From Blastocladiella emersonii ATCC 22665 (lineage: Eukaryota > Blastocladiomycota > Blastocladiomycetes > Blastocladiales > Blastocladiaceae), in the NCBI GenBank assembly GCA_025594325.1, contig JANHCV010000006.1, positions 744,001 to 808,000 of the forward strand: 64,000 bases of DNA, given 5' to 3'. Below, piece by piece: positions 8,661 through 20,051 of this stretch. The translations under genes and the position numbers were made by a program. Numbering within the stretch: position 1 is the stretch's first letter; each line of letters begins with the position of its first letter. The notes beneath the pieces are model-generated. The model did no database searches. It was given only the letters and a program-made list of their open reading frames with translations, and was not told where the DNA came from.

Positions 8661-11041
8661 TCAGCGGAGCTCGCAATACGCGAGGAGGTACTCGTCCGTG
8701 CTGCTCTTCACGAGCGAAAGCCGCCGCATCTGCGCTGCGCCCGCGTGATCGCCGACGCGCTCGTACGCGACCGTCAGCTGGGCGAGCCACCTCGGATGGA
8801 CGACGGGCCGATCAAATGCAGCGCGAGGCAGCAGCTCCAGGATCGCGAGCGGGATCCGGCCGCGCGTGTACGTCAGCACCTCGACCACGTCAACGACTTT
8901 GAACTCGAGAAACGTCCGCCAGAGCTCGAGCTCGGGGAACGCGACGTGCTGGGTGCCGCACGACGAGGCGATCCGCGTCCGCAGGCGGAGCTCGAGCGCG
9001 TCGTGGCCCATCCCGTCGCATCCGCTGTTCCCGAGCGAAGCAAGCAGCTTGTCGCGGACGGACTTCGGAATCGGCGCGTTCTGTGTGCAGAGGCGGTGAA
9101 GCTCGGACACGGCCACGAACCATGCCGGTTGGGTCGAGGGTGCGCACGCGCCGCATGTCCGTTCCGCGAAGCTCAACTCGAGCGCGTAGCGCCCAACACG
9201 ATCGTTGAGTTGAGCGCGGATCATGAGGTTAAGCAAGTCCAGCGCGGTCCCCGAGTCAGTCAGGTGCTGGAGCGCGTTCGGCCGCAGCGATGAGTCCGCC
9301 AGGACCGCGACCGGGATCCACTCGAGCCCGGCGAACACAGATTCGGTCCGAAGTTCGGCGCGGAACCGCTTGATTGCTGCAGTGAAGAGGAGGAACACCG
9401 GCCATGCGTCGATGGTGGGCTGGAACGCGAACCGGCTCGCGAGAAAGTCCCACATGCTGGTTCCGTCGAGCTGGTGCAGCAGCTGGCTATGGATGTGGAC
9501 GTCCCGACTCGGAGTGACCTCGAAACAAGTGAGATTCAGGGGCGGATTCGCATAGCGACTGGCGCATTCTTCCATCGCAGTTGAGAGCACCGCGGCCAAC
9601 AAGGTGGGGAAGTAGTCGGACGCGAAGCGGATGACGTAGAGCGCTCGATCCCACGACTTGAAGCTGAGCCGGAATGCTGGAAATCGGTGGAGGAGCGGCA
9701 TGGTTAGTGCTTGTCCGCGTGCAAGGATGTGCGGAGATGCGTACCCTGCGTCAGGACCTGCGTCAGACCGTTCGAGTCAAAGTTGCGATGAATCTCGGTC
9801 GCGAACGCAAGCGCCGTATCCTCGTCGAGGTGAAGCAGCGAGGGAAGAAAGTGGGTCGAGACACCTTCGATTTCCCCGATGACGCGCAACATCTTGACTG
9901 GATCGGGAGGGCTCGAGTGTGCTAGCGCATCGAAAATAGTCATGGCGTGGAACGCGACTGACATTCGAGCCATGGCGGCCGTTCCGTGACGATCCAAGAT
10001 ACGGGTGAACATGTCCTTACATGTAGTCAGAGGACTAGAATCGGTCGGCGGCGGCTCGTTGGAGTCGTTGGTCGCCCACCCGTGGTCGAAGAGCCATTGC
10101 ATCGAATCAAACACGCGGCCGAGCGCGGAGTGATCCGATGGGAGCGCACGCAACATGGCGCCGGCCACGGCGGGTGTCGAGGCGATGACCGCGAGCCAGC
10201 GGGCGCTTGCGTCGGGACGCAGACTCGCAAGAACTCGATAGATGTTGACATCCCATCGAGAGAGCGCGATGTAGCACAATGCGAGGTGAAGAGTAATGGG
10301 TGACCCGGCTGGCAGGAAATCGAGCGAGAAAATCGTTGGCTCGACGCAGCACGACTTCCACTCGCTGACCGGGAGCGCCAAGTAGAGAATTGCGGGCGAG
10401 CGCGACGAAACAGCTGCGAGCAGCCGAGCAAGACTTGCATGGTCGCCTCGATTGACAAGATAGAGTAGGACCTGGACGAGCGAGAACAAGGGTGTCGCGA
10501 GACAGGTGGCCCTGCTGGGAAAAGGAGGCTTCCAAGCGTCGGGGACGGTGGTCGGGATAACATAAAAACTGGCCGAGTACGACAGCGGGAGCTGGATCAG
10601 CTCCGTGGCGATCAATTGCGAGGCGCGGGCGCCAAGCTTGCGGACGACGAGTACCGAGTGGTCGAGAAACACTTCGCCAAGCGCTACGAAGAAGGCATTC
10701 GACTGCCGCTCGTCGGTTGCCAGTGGAACATCAAGTCGATGCTCCAGGTACGGTCCCAGCATCAAGACCCAGAGATCGTTCAGGCGCAACGGATAAAATC
10801 CGTAGTGGTACGAAGGGATCCACTTGGCGGCGCATTTGCTGGAAAAGAACGTTTTCAATCGAGCTTCGAAGACTGATGGAAGGTGAGCCCAGAGGACGCG
10901 CCGGTCTGCGACAAGGGCGCTCAACTCGCGCGAGGACGTGAACACGGCCGACCGCCGCTCGGCCAGCTGGACGACCGCGGTCCATAATTCGCAAGGTAGC
11001 GGAGAATTCATGAGTACAAAGTGTTGCAATAAGTCATTCAT
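8661..11041 (-). CDS. F-box-like protein, lineage-specific family, copy A (intact)
   Basis: Exon 1 is 11041-9745 and exon 2 is 9676-8661. The 68-nt intron has GTACGC, a CACTAAC branch and TTTCCAG. The product is 770 residues. The N-terminus (LPCELWTAVVQLAERR, then SSRELSALV and RVLWAHLPSV) resembles an F-box: a 'LP.E.W' start, a helix and a conserved tryptophan. The remainder is helical with no recognised repeats, and includes a short Cys-containing motif (RTCGACAPSTQ). The neighbouring gene at 11272-13930 is a clear paralog in the same orientation, sharing segments such as LPSDHSALGRVFDSM and RGRIPLAILELLP. The function may be substrate recruitment to an SCF ligase, but this rests only on the N-terminal resemblance. 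An alternative start is the in-frame ATG 10 codons downstream. Confidence 0.7.
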
Positions 11042-11271
11042 GGTCTATGAGTGCATTTTTGCTTCGTTTTGGAGAGGCAGAGAACGCGGGAGCGACGTTC
11101 TCCTTGTCGCGTCTCCCACGCGGGTCTCAGCTGACAAGCGCGTCGACGCGTTGCGCCACACCGCGCCAAAATCACCACGATCACGACCACGACCATCATC
11201 ACGAAAATCAAACCAAATCTATGGAAAAATCAATGAAACAACAATCAGAACAAAAAGAATCAAGTTTGTGC

Positions 11272-13930
11272 TCAATGGAGCTGACCGTACGTGATCAAGT
11301 AGCAGTCCGACCTGAGAATGGCTGGTGCAAGGCGCTTGACCTCCGCGACGCCTGCGCGGTCAGACGCGCGCTTGTCCGTCAACACCAACTGGGCCACCCA
11401 CCTCGGATCAAGGGCGGCCAAGTCGAAGGCAGCGGCAGGGAAGAGCTCCAGGATCGCAAGCGGAATCCGACCACGAGTGTCAGTCAGTAGTTGAGCAACA
11501 CCAGCGGCATCAACCGCAATAAAACTGCGCCAGAGCTCGAGGTCAGGGAACGGAACGTGCTTGTCGCAGCAAGAGGAAGCAACCCGCGTCCGCAGGCGGA
11601 GTTCAATCCCGTAGTATCCCGTCTCGCTGCTATAGCGACTTGTGAGGGAGTCGAGTAGATTTGATCGAAGCGTTGCAGGGATTGACGAAAGTGGCGCGCA
11701 AAGTCGGGCAAGTTTAGTAACGGCCGTGAACCACGCCTGTTGGGTTGAGAGAATGCAAGCACCACAGGTTCTGAAGGTCTCGCTCGACTGGAGAGCGTAG
11801 CGCTTGACAAGTCCGGCAAGTTGGACGCTGACCAAGACATCAAGGATAGCGGGCGCCGACTTGGAGACTGTCATGACTCGGAGGGCGTTGGCCTGCAGTG
11901 CGGGGTTCGCAAGAACGGCAACCGGGACCCACTCCAGTCCGGCAAGCGCCGAGCGGAAGTCGTGCGGCATGGTTATGCAAGTTCAGTTGAACAGAAGGAA
12001 AAGCGCCCACAAATCAATGGCTTCATGGTAAGGGAAGTGGCTCGCCATGGATCGCAGCGGCCCACGCAGGTCGAGTCGACCTCGCAAGAAACGGTGGAAG
12101 AGGTTGACCGCATTGGGCAGCACATCGTTGACATTGTCAAACGGGGTGAGTCCCAGGCTTGACTCGGTAGGGTGCATAAAGAGCCGCCGCATAGATTGAA
12201 TCAGCGCGGGAACCAGCACCGGAAAGTGCGTGTCCGTAAACCGGATGGTATAGAGAAGAAGGTTTGGCGATTCGACGCACGTAATGGCAGCTAGTGCGAA
12301 GGGATCGCCATGCGCGCAGTATTAGCAGATGCGTGGTGAGAATGTGGTAAGTTTGTCGCGTACCATGTTTGAGAATCTGACACTGCTGGTACGAGCCGAA
12401 TTTGCGACGGAGCTCATTTGCAAAAGTGTGAGCCGCGGTAGCATAAGACAAGTAAGGAAGAAAGCGAGCCCAAGCGCCTTCGCGCCGGCCAAGGATGCGC
12501 AGGGCATTGGCAATTTGGGCACTGTCCGAGGATGCAATACAGTCGAGAGCAAACGTGGCACGGAACGCGTCTGGGATTCGCGCCACGACAGCCGGTCGGT
12601 GCTGAGCAATGGCCCAGAAAATCAGTTCGCTGCTTGAAGACGGGCAGCCAGGATTGGTCTGGGGCTCGTTGGAATTTGCAGTTGTCCACCCGTTGTCCAA
12701 AAGCCAGCGCATTGAGTCAAAGACCCGACGGAGTGTCGAGTGGTCGGACGGGAGGGCATGGAACATTGCGCTTGCCACGGCAGGCTCCGAGGCGAGGGCC
12801 GCGAGCCGACGAGGGCCATTTTCAGGGTGAATGGTTGAGAGAACTCGAAATAGGTTGCTTTTCCAGCGCGAGAGTCCGATGTAGCATAAAGCAAGTCGAA
12901 AGGGGATGACCGGGCCGGGTTCCTCGATAACAAGAAGGAAAACAGTTGGCTCGACACAGCAAACTTGCCACTTGGTTACTGGGAGCAATAAATCCAGAAC
13001 GCTGGGAGCTCGTGACTGCACAACTGTGAGAATCCGCTGCAGAATCAGATAGTTGCCACGAGACGCAAGATGAAGGAGAACTTGGACGAGAGAAAACAGG
13101 GGAGCTGCTAGGAACGTGCTTAGACCATCGAGAAGCCGCGAAGTCTCCATCGGGAGAGCTGGGGCAGCCGGAAGCCACTCGCGGTGCTGGAGCACGAGTC
13201 CCGGGCCGGATCGAATTTCTTCGTCGGAAAGAATGGTGGCCTCGACGCAGCAGTCCTGCCAGTCCTTGACGGGCATGTCCTAATCAAGCAGTGCCGGAGC
13301 TTGCAACTGCACCATCTCGATCATTTGGCGTAACGTTGCGGAGTCGCCGCGGCAGGCTGCGTGGAAGAGGAGCTCGGCGAGTGACAGTGGCGGCGAGCGA
13401 AGATACAAGCGGGCTGCATCGACGGGCAGTGGATGCCGTTCCCGAATAAAACAGGATGTTGCGCGTGCTTGGTCCCGCATATTGCGCAGGTCTGCAAGTA
13501 AGTTGTCAGAGACCCGGGAGCCGTGTGATCGGATAGCGGGTAACGCGCGGCCGAGGAAGGCCTTGGTCAGCGCGACAAGAAAGGCATTGGACAGTTCTTC
13601 GCCTGGTGACAAAGAAATGCTAAACCTGTACTCCAAGTAGGGTCCCATGAGGATGGCGCGAAAGTTGCTCAAAAGCGGATCAGCACGAGCGAGCTGAAGG
13701 GACTTGATCCAACGGCGCCCGCATGGACTATCAAGTAAGCGAATCAATTGCGCGTTGATGATCGCCGGGAGGTGAGCCCACAAGACGTGACGGTCATCGA
13801 GAAAAGCGCTCAGCTCGCGCGAGGATGTGAACACGAGCGGCCGTCGCTGGGCCGACTGTAAAACCGTGGTCCATAACTCGCAAGGCAACAATGTATACAT
13901 GTTTTGAGGGTTTTGCATCAGGTGATCCAT
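11272..13930 (-). pseudogene. F-box-like protein, copy B, two in-frame stops
   Basis: The paralog of the gene at 8661-11041. Exon 1 is 13930-12364 and exon 2 is 12290-11272, with an intron (GTACGC, GCTAATAC branch, CACTAG) at the same position and phase as in copy A. Two stops interrupt an otherwise conserved frame. A TAG near 13277-13279 lies between APALLD and DMPVKDW, where related segments read LDLLLPVTKW. A TGA at 11983-11985 falls after LWALFLLFN, where copy A reads VFLLFTAAI. Copy B also carries an internal duplication of a roughly 90-residue module: one unit around RQMIEMVQLQAPALLD and the other around QRILTVVQSRAPSVLD. The sum is 862 codons against 771 in A. Two independent stops in conserved sequence make decay more likely than readthrough. 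Confidence 0.65.
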
Positions 13931-14288
13931 GATGGTTATCGATTCATGTCGAGCCGGTGGAGGACGAGGGAGAGCGGATCGCACGCGGGCTGCCTTCTCC
14001 GCCGACTTGGCACCTCCCTCCGCACTCACCCGCTGTCTCACGGCCTGTCTCACGGCTGCTCTATCCTCGTGTATTGGATCTGATCCTGCTTGGGCAGGGA
14101 AAGCAGGAGACGAAGGCAGGAGACAAAAACCAGCGTTCCGCACGCTCGGGGTGGCTCGGGACGCGCCGTCAAGCGCCACGTGATGGTGCATCGCGACATC
14201 GCGACGCGACGAGCCCGCCAAGGTTGCGCTCCCCACCCTCGACGCATCTGCAACGTATCGACACCACGACTTGCCGCATCTTGCTGTT
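13931..14288. promoter_or_regulatory. divergent intergenic region, F-box copy B / NIPA
   Basis: 358 bases separate the two divergent start codons. No TATA box or other motif is convincing; presumably it holds both promoters. Confidence 0.4.
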
Positions 14289-15957
14289 ATGGTCTTCTCG
14301 TTCATGGAGCGCGAGCTCCCGTCGCTCATCGGCGTCGCGGTAGCGGTCGTGGGGAACCTCGCCATCTCGGCCGCCCTCAACATCCAAAAGTATGCCCACA
14401 TGGAGGCCTCGGCCATCGAAACGTCCGCGGCAACAGCTGCGTCGTTACATGCGCCTGTCGGTCTCCCGCACCACGCCGAGCACCCGTCAGCCGAACCGAT
14501 CGGATCTCAACCAGTCGCGAGCAGCGAGTCGAACCACTTTACGCAGAAGCCGATATGGTGGCTAGGCGTCATCCTTATGCTCATCGGTAAGCCTGGTAGC
14601 AGGTGCTGTTGACTCGAAGCTGACCGCTGCGCGCCAACGTCTAGGCGAGACGGGTAACTTTATGGCGTACGGCTTCGCGCCAGCATCAGGTCCGCTGGTT
14701 TACATGCCGCCCGTTGAATCGGCAACCTGACGCGACCCTGTGTATATAGTCATTGCTCCACTCGGCACCGTCGCCCTCGTGTCCAACGCCATCATCGCGC
14801 CAACGTGTCTGGGCGAGACCTTCCGCCGCCGAGACGCGGTCGGTGTGATCGCCGCTATCATCGGCACCGTGGTGATTGTCGCGAACGGAAAGTCGTCCGA
14901 GGCGCTGCTCGACACGGCCTCGCTCCTCGCCGCTGTTCTCTCGCTCCGCTTCGCCATTTACATGGCCGTGTGTATCGGGCTCTTCATGTTCCTGCGCGTC
15001 GTGTACGACTCGTACCACACCAAGACCGTCTTCATCGACCTCTCCCTCGTCGCCCTGTTCGGTGGGTGGACCGTGCTCTCGACCAAGGCCATCTCGACGC
15101 TGCTCGGCGGCAACTGGCTCAGGATCTTCACGTTCCCCATCTTCTACCCGCTGCTCGTCATCATGATCGGGACGGGCATCCTCCAGATCCGGTACGCTGC
15201 TCACTCGCGTGCACTCCATACGCCGTCACTCACGTGTTCCGCCTCTTGTAGCTTTCTCAACGTCGCGCTGAGCTTGTTTGACTCCACGGTCGTCATCCCG
15301 ACGCAGTTTGTGCTCTTCACCATCTCCGCCATCACTGGCTCGTCGATCCTCTACAACGACTTTGACGAGCAGTCGGCGGGATCCATTGCGTGGTTCTTGT
15401 TCGGCTGCGCCCTGACGTTTGCCGCCGTGTACGTGATCGGCTCCGAGCGCCCGTCGACCCACGACCGCACCGTGCTTCCAACAGCCGTCACGCCGTCGCC
15501 CTGCCCGAACCGACCCAACTCGGTCCTCTCGAGCGTCAGCTACGGCCTCAACCACGACGAGCACGACCGGCTGCTCCCACCCGCTGCCGTCGAGCACACC
15601 GGGTCCGATGCGAACCCATGGCGGGGCTCGCTGCCATCGTCCCCACTGCTCGGGCACGGCTCGCCGGGTGTCGGGCGCATCTCGTACAAGTCGCCTGGGC
15701 GCAGCCGGTCGCGGCTCGGCGACGACTCGGCGCCGCACTACCGCGGCCCCAGCGGCGGTCGGCAGTACCTGCCGACGGTGGCGACGCGCGTCCCGCTCGC
15801 GGCCTACTCGGCCGGCCTCTACAACAGCTGGTCGTCGCGGAACCAGCTCGCCACGTCGTACGACCCGAGCAACGACTCGACGCACGCGCTCTCGCAGCCC
15901 GAGATCGAATCGTTACCGAGCACCGAGCGGGTCGACGCGTCGTCGTCGCGCGGGTGA
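14289..15957 (+). CDS. NIPA-type magnesium transporter
   Basis: Four exons: 14289-14586, 14645-14689, 14750-15191 and 15252-15957, with introns of 58, 60 and 60 nt (GTAAGC, GTCCGC, GTACGC). They join in phase to 496 residues. Signature segments of the NIPA (DUF803) family are present: an N-terminal membrane helix (GVAVAVVGNLAISAALNIQK), then GETGNFMAYGFAPAS spanning the small second exon, then APLGTVALVSNAIIAPTCLG and further helices through the fourth exon (ALFGGWTVLSTKA, SLFDSTVVIPTQFVLFTIS). About nine membrane segments are expected. The last 130 residues are a hydrophilic Ser/Pro/Arg-rich cytosolic tail. The family mediates Mg2+ uptake in plasma or endosomal membranes. Confidence 0.88.
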
Positions 15958-16058
15958 GATCCGCAAGAGTTTTGCGCGCACTTTGGCTCGATCGGCAAAT
16001 GTATACCCACACTTGAATGAATGAAATAACGGCAAATCTATCAGCAGCAAGACTGGGC

Positions 16059-19000
16059 TCAATCGTCGCCATCCTCGTCGTCTCCCGCCTCGTCGTCCTC
16101 GCCATCGTCCTCGTTGCTCGAGGCGAGCTGGGCGCGGCGGCGAGCCTGCACCGCCTTGTTGCGCAGGTCGAGCGACACGATCAGCCACGCGTACACGGTC
16201 TGCGCCGGGAGACTGCCGCGCTTCTTGACATCGCCGTGCGGAATCGCTACACAGCAGACGGGTCGGGTCAGCGCCGGTTCAGGACAAGGCAGGGAGCGAG
16301 GTCGCGCCTACTGTTGAGGACGCGGCGGATGCGGACAAATTTGCCCTTCTTCTGCACGGCCGTCGGGTCGTAGGCAACCATCTGGCGCAGGAGGTCCATG
16401 TTGATGAACTACAGGGACGAGAACAAGCGTGAGCTGGGCGCGCCGCCGCCTCCGCGAGCGACGGAATCGCGTACCTTGAGCGTGTCGCTCCACTTCTTGA
16501 CCTGCTTGGGCGTCTTGCCGAACAGGTAGCACAGGCACTTGAGGACCTTGTGGATGGTGAGGGGCGGCTGCTTGTACGACTTGAGCTCGGCGATGGCCGA
16601 CGAGTCGAGCTTGCTGATCGAGTCGCGGATCGTGTCGAGCATGAACTTAGCGAAGATGAGCTCGCCCTCGTCGTCGAGCTGCTCGGCCTCGAGCTCGGCC
16701 TTTCGCGGCTTCTGCTTACGCACGTTGCCGAGCGCGTTCCCGAGCACCTCAGCCACCTTGTTGACCTCCTCCATGTCCTCCTCCTGCATCGCGCCGCCGG
16801 CCTGCGCGAGCGACGTGACGACCATGACGGCGACCACGAGCCCGTTGTCCTGGACGGGGACCGCGGTCGCCTGGCCGCGGATCGACGTGGACCGCGACTC
16901 GGCCGCGCTGAAGATGAAGTCGGTATCGGACGTGCGCTCGACGCGCATCAGCTGGTGGCGCAGCGGGCGCATGAACCGGCACGGGTGCTGGTTCATGCGC
17001 TCGAGCTGCTCCTCGCTCAGCGTCTTCTCGACCGAGTTGGCCTCCTCGTTGGCGAAGTACATCTCGGCGCCCTCGACGACGTAAAACCGCGTGCTGGCCG
17101 AAGCCTGCTCGCGGATGAACGACGCCGAACTCTCGGCGATCGTCACCGTCTTGTTGATGCGCTCGAGCACCGCCACAGCCTTGGCGAGCGACTCGGCCAT
17201 GCGGCGCAGAATGTCAATGTCGCGGTCGGTGAACATGTCGACGTCGCGCGTCGTCGCCAGCGACTTGGTCAGCGCCATGGACTGCAGCGCGTCGACGTGG
17301 ATGCACCCGAGCACCTCGCCGACCGCCGTCTTGACGGGGACCACGACCGCGTGTCCGACGTGGAACTCGTTGACCATGGGCATCGCTGTCGTTGTCGTGG
17401 CCGCCGGTCCGTCGCTCCCGTCGGACCCGTCGCCGCCCGCGCTGTTGCCCGACGCGTTGAGCCCGTGGTGCGGGTCGCGCTGCGCCTTAAGGTCCTGCTC
17501 GGCGCGCGCGCGGGCTGCCTCGGACAGCTCGTCGAGTGCGCCGTCGACGGCCTCGAGGGCGACGCACGACACCTCCTCGCCGGCCTGCGCGACGGCGCCG
17601 AACACGTCGCCCTGGAGCGTGTCGCCGACGAGGATCGCGTCCGACGATGCCATGACGGTGAAAGCGCGGTCGAAGAGGGCGACGTTGAGGCGAAAGTGCC
17701 CGTGGGTCATCTTGAGCAGCTCCATGGCGGGGCGCACGAGCTTGCTGCACAGGACCTGGTAGTCGAAGAAGACGGTGGTCGCGACCTTCTCGATATCGGC
17801 GAGCAGCTTCGCCTCGCTCTCCTTGGGCCCGCGGGTTGCGGACGCTTCGGGCGCCGATGACGCGGTGCGCGCGCGGTGCTGGTCGCTGAGTGTACGCAGG
17901 ACGAGCCCGAAGTCGGCGTCGTTGAGGTGCGAGATCTTGCGGAACACGTAGTCGACAAAGTAGTCGCCGCGCACGACGTGCGTCGCGAGGTTGAGGACGG
18001 GGATCGCGAACTTGAGCTGGACCACCGTGTTGGCGAGATCCGCGCGGTCGATGGCGCGCGCCGACGCCGTGAACAGCGAGTTGAGCTCGCGCGCCAGGAT
18101 CGCGCCCGTCGCCTCCGGGTCGAGCTGGTCGAACAGGCCCTTGATCTTCTGCTTGCGCACCAGGCTCATGTCGATGACCTCCTCCTCCTCCTTTTCGGCG
18201 TCCTCGGTCCCGGCCGGTGCCGCGGCGATGAGGTCCTTGGCGTCGTTGTTGGCCGACTTCTGCAGCATCGTCACGAGGTCGCCGATGCTCATGACGGTGC
18301 GACCCGCGACCTTCTTGAGCATGGCGCCGAGCGACTCGTCCGACGCCTTGGTCAAGTTCATGCCGCGCATCTCCTTGAACAGCTCGTCGTCGCCGCCCTC
18401 GCCACCGGCACCGCCGAACAGACCCGCGAACCCGCTTGCCGCCGCGGCGGCGGGGTCGGCCGGAAATAGCTGGTCGAACGACGTGAGCCCCTTGGCGCGC
18501 AGGACCTGGATGAGGTCCGCGACCTGCCGGTCCTCCTCGGCGCGCGCCTCGCCGTCCATCCACAGCGTGATCTCGGTTAGGAACGCCTCGAAGTCGGCGG
18601 GCGTCCACTTGGACAGGAGGTCCGAGACGCGCTCGATCAGGGCGGCGGGGTCCTGGTCTGCTGCACCGTCGCCTCCGGCGGCAGGTGCCGCCGACTCCTC
18701 GCGCTGGCTCAGGTCCATGAGCGACTGGCTGAGCTCGGCCATGGACGCGGTGAGTGACGCGTTGATGCTGACGGCGGGCGACTGGCCGACCTTTTGGAGG
18801 ACCGAGAGCTACAGGAGCGGCTCATTGTCAGCGATACGTTGCGAGATTCAGCGGCCCGGTCGCGCGTACCAGGTACTTGAGGTTGATGGGCTCGTCCTTG
18901 CGGCCGAGCGCCATGAGCCGCCGGAACACGGCCGACGTGAGCTCCTTGGTCGTCTTCTTCTTCTCCTCGTTGGCGAGTTGCTATTCGACAAGCAAATGTC

Positions 19001-19828
19001 AGTCTCCTTCAACGCAACCCCGAAACGAGAGCGTACCTTGATCAACCTGCGGTGCTCCCGATCGCGGTCACGCGCAGCGCGCTCGGCCTTGAGCTGCCCG
19101 ATGCGCAGCTCCTGCAGCTTGGCGAAGCGGTTGCTCAGGGAGCCCGAGATGTTCTGCAGGTTGCGCGCGTACGCCGACGACTGGCCGAGCGCCGAGTACT
19201 TTGGGTTGTGGCGGAACATGAACTGCGCGAGCCACACGAGCGGGTCGAAGGGGACCGGGAGATGGTCTTGCTGCACGACGCGCGACGTGCCCGCGCGGCT
19301 CGGCGGCGGCCGCGACGCGGACGCGGGTGGTGGTGGCGCGTCGCCGGGCGTGCCGGGTGGACCCGTGGCCGCGGCAGCTGCTGAAGCGGGGTCAGCGGGC
19401 GGCTCGAGGATGCGTTTCCGCTCGACCTCCTTGAGCAGCCGCTCGAGTCCGAGGACGACGGTCGGGAGCGTGGATCCGACGAGGTACGCGCGCGCCTCAA
19501 GCGACGCGCCCGGGTCCTGCGAGAACTGGAGGAACTCGTTGACGAGCGCGTCGACCGACACGGCGCGCGCCTGCTGGTCCGTCAGCGTGGCGACGCTGGG
19601 CTCGCGCATCGTGAGCGAGTGGGTCCGCGACATGGACGCCGCGGCGACAGCGTGGACGTCGCGGTCCATGAGCGCGCCAGGGCTCGCGCTCTTGGCGCGC
19701 AGCTGGAACCGGTCTTTGGACGGGCTCGACTTGAGCGGGGCCGCGTCGCCGAGCGCGCTGCGGAGGGCCGTTCGGGCCGGCGACGGGCTTCCCGGCGGCC
19801 TTGCGGGTGGTGCATCATCCGATATCAT
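16059..19828 (-). CDS. GAF / EF-hand-like protein resembling EFCAB5 (cilium-associated family)
   Basis: Five exons in phase: 19828-19037, 18980-18870, 18808-16475, 16408-16312 and 16246-16059, giving 1173 residues. Introns are 56-66 nt, three starting GTACGC and the last GTAGGC. After a disordered N-terminus come a helical stretch and a Dpy-30-like motif (PFDPLVWLAQFMFRHNPK). Then there is a basic coiled coil, a degenerate EF-hand (IKGLFDQLDPEATGAILARE) and a GAF-like domain (GHAVVVPVKTAVGEVLGCIH). The C-terminal helices (PPLTIHKVLKCLCYLFGKTP) resemble the dynein heavy-chain stalk region. This order recalls EFCAB5-like proteins of ciliated eukaryotes, although Dikarya lack cilia. The assignment is from remembered architecture. 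The tail is acidic (EDDGEDDEAGDDED). The gene is divergent from kinesin-8, 223 bases away. Confidence 0.7.
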
Positions 19829-20051
19829 GGCGAGGGTTCCGTTAGGTGCATGGTTTTGTGCGGGCAAGCAGGCTTCAGCGCGGACGACCGAACGCGTCAG
19901 TGTGGCGCGTCGCGTGGTCACGTTTCGGGAGACAGTCTCCGGTTGAAGCCGACATTGACGACAGCGTGATACGTTGCCATGCTCAAGAAACCACATGCAG
20001 ATCCCTCGACAAGAGATCGACTAGACGCAAGCTGATCAGAAGTGCTAATGG

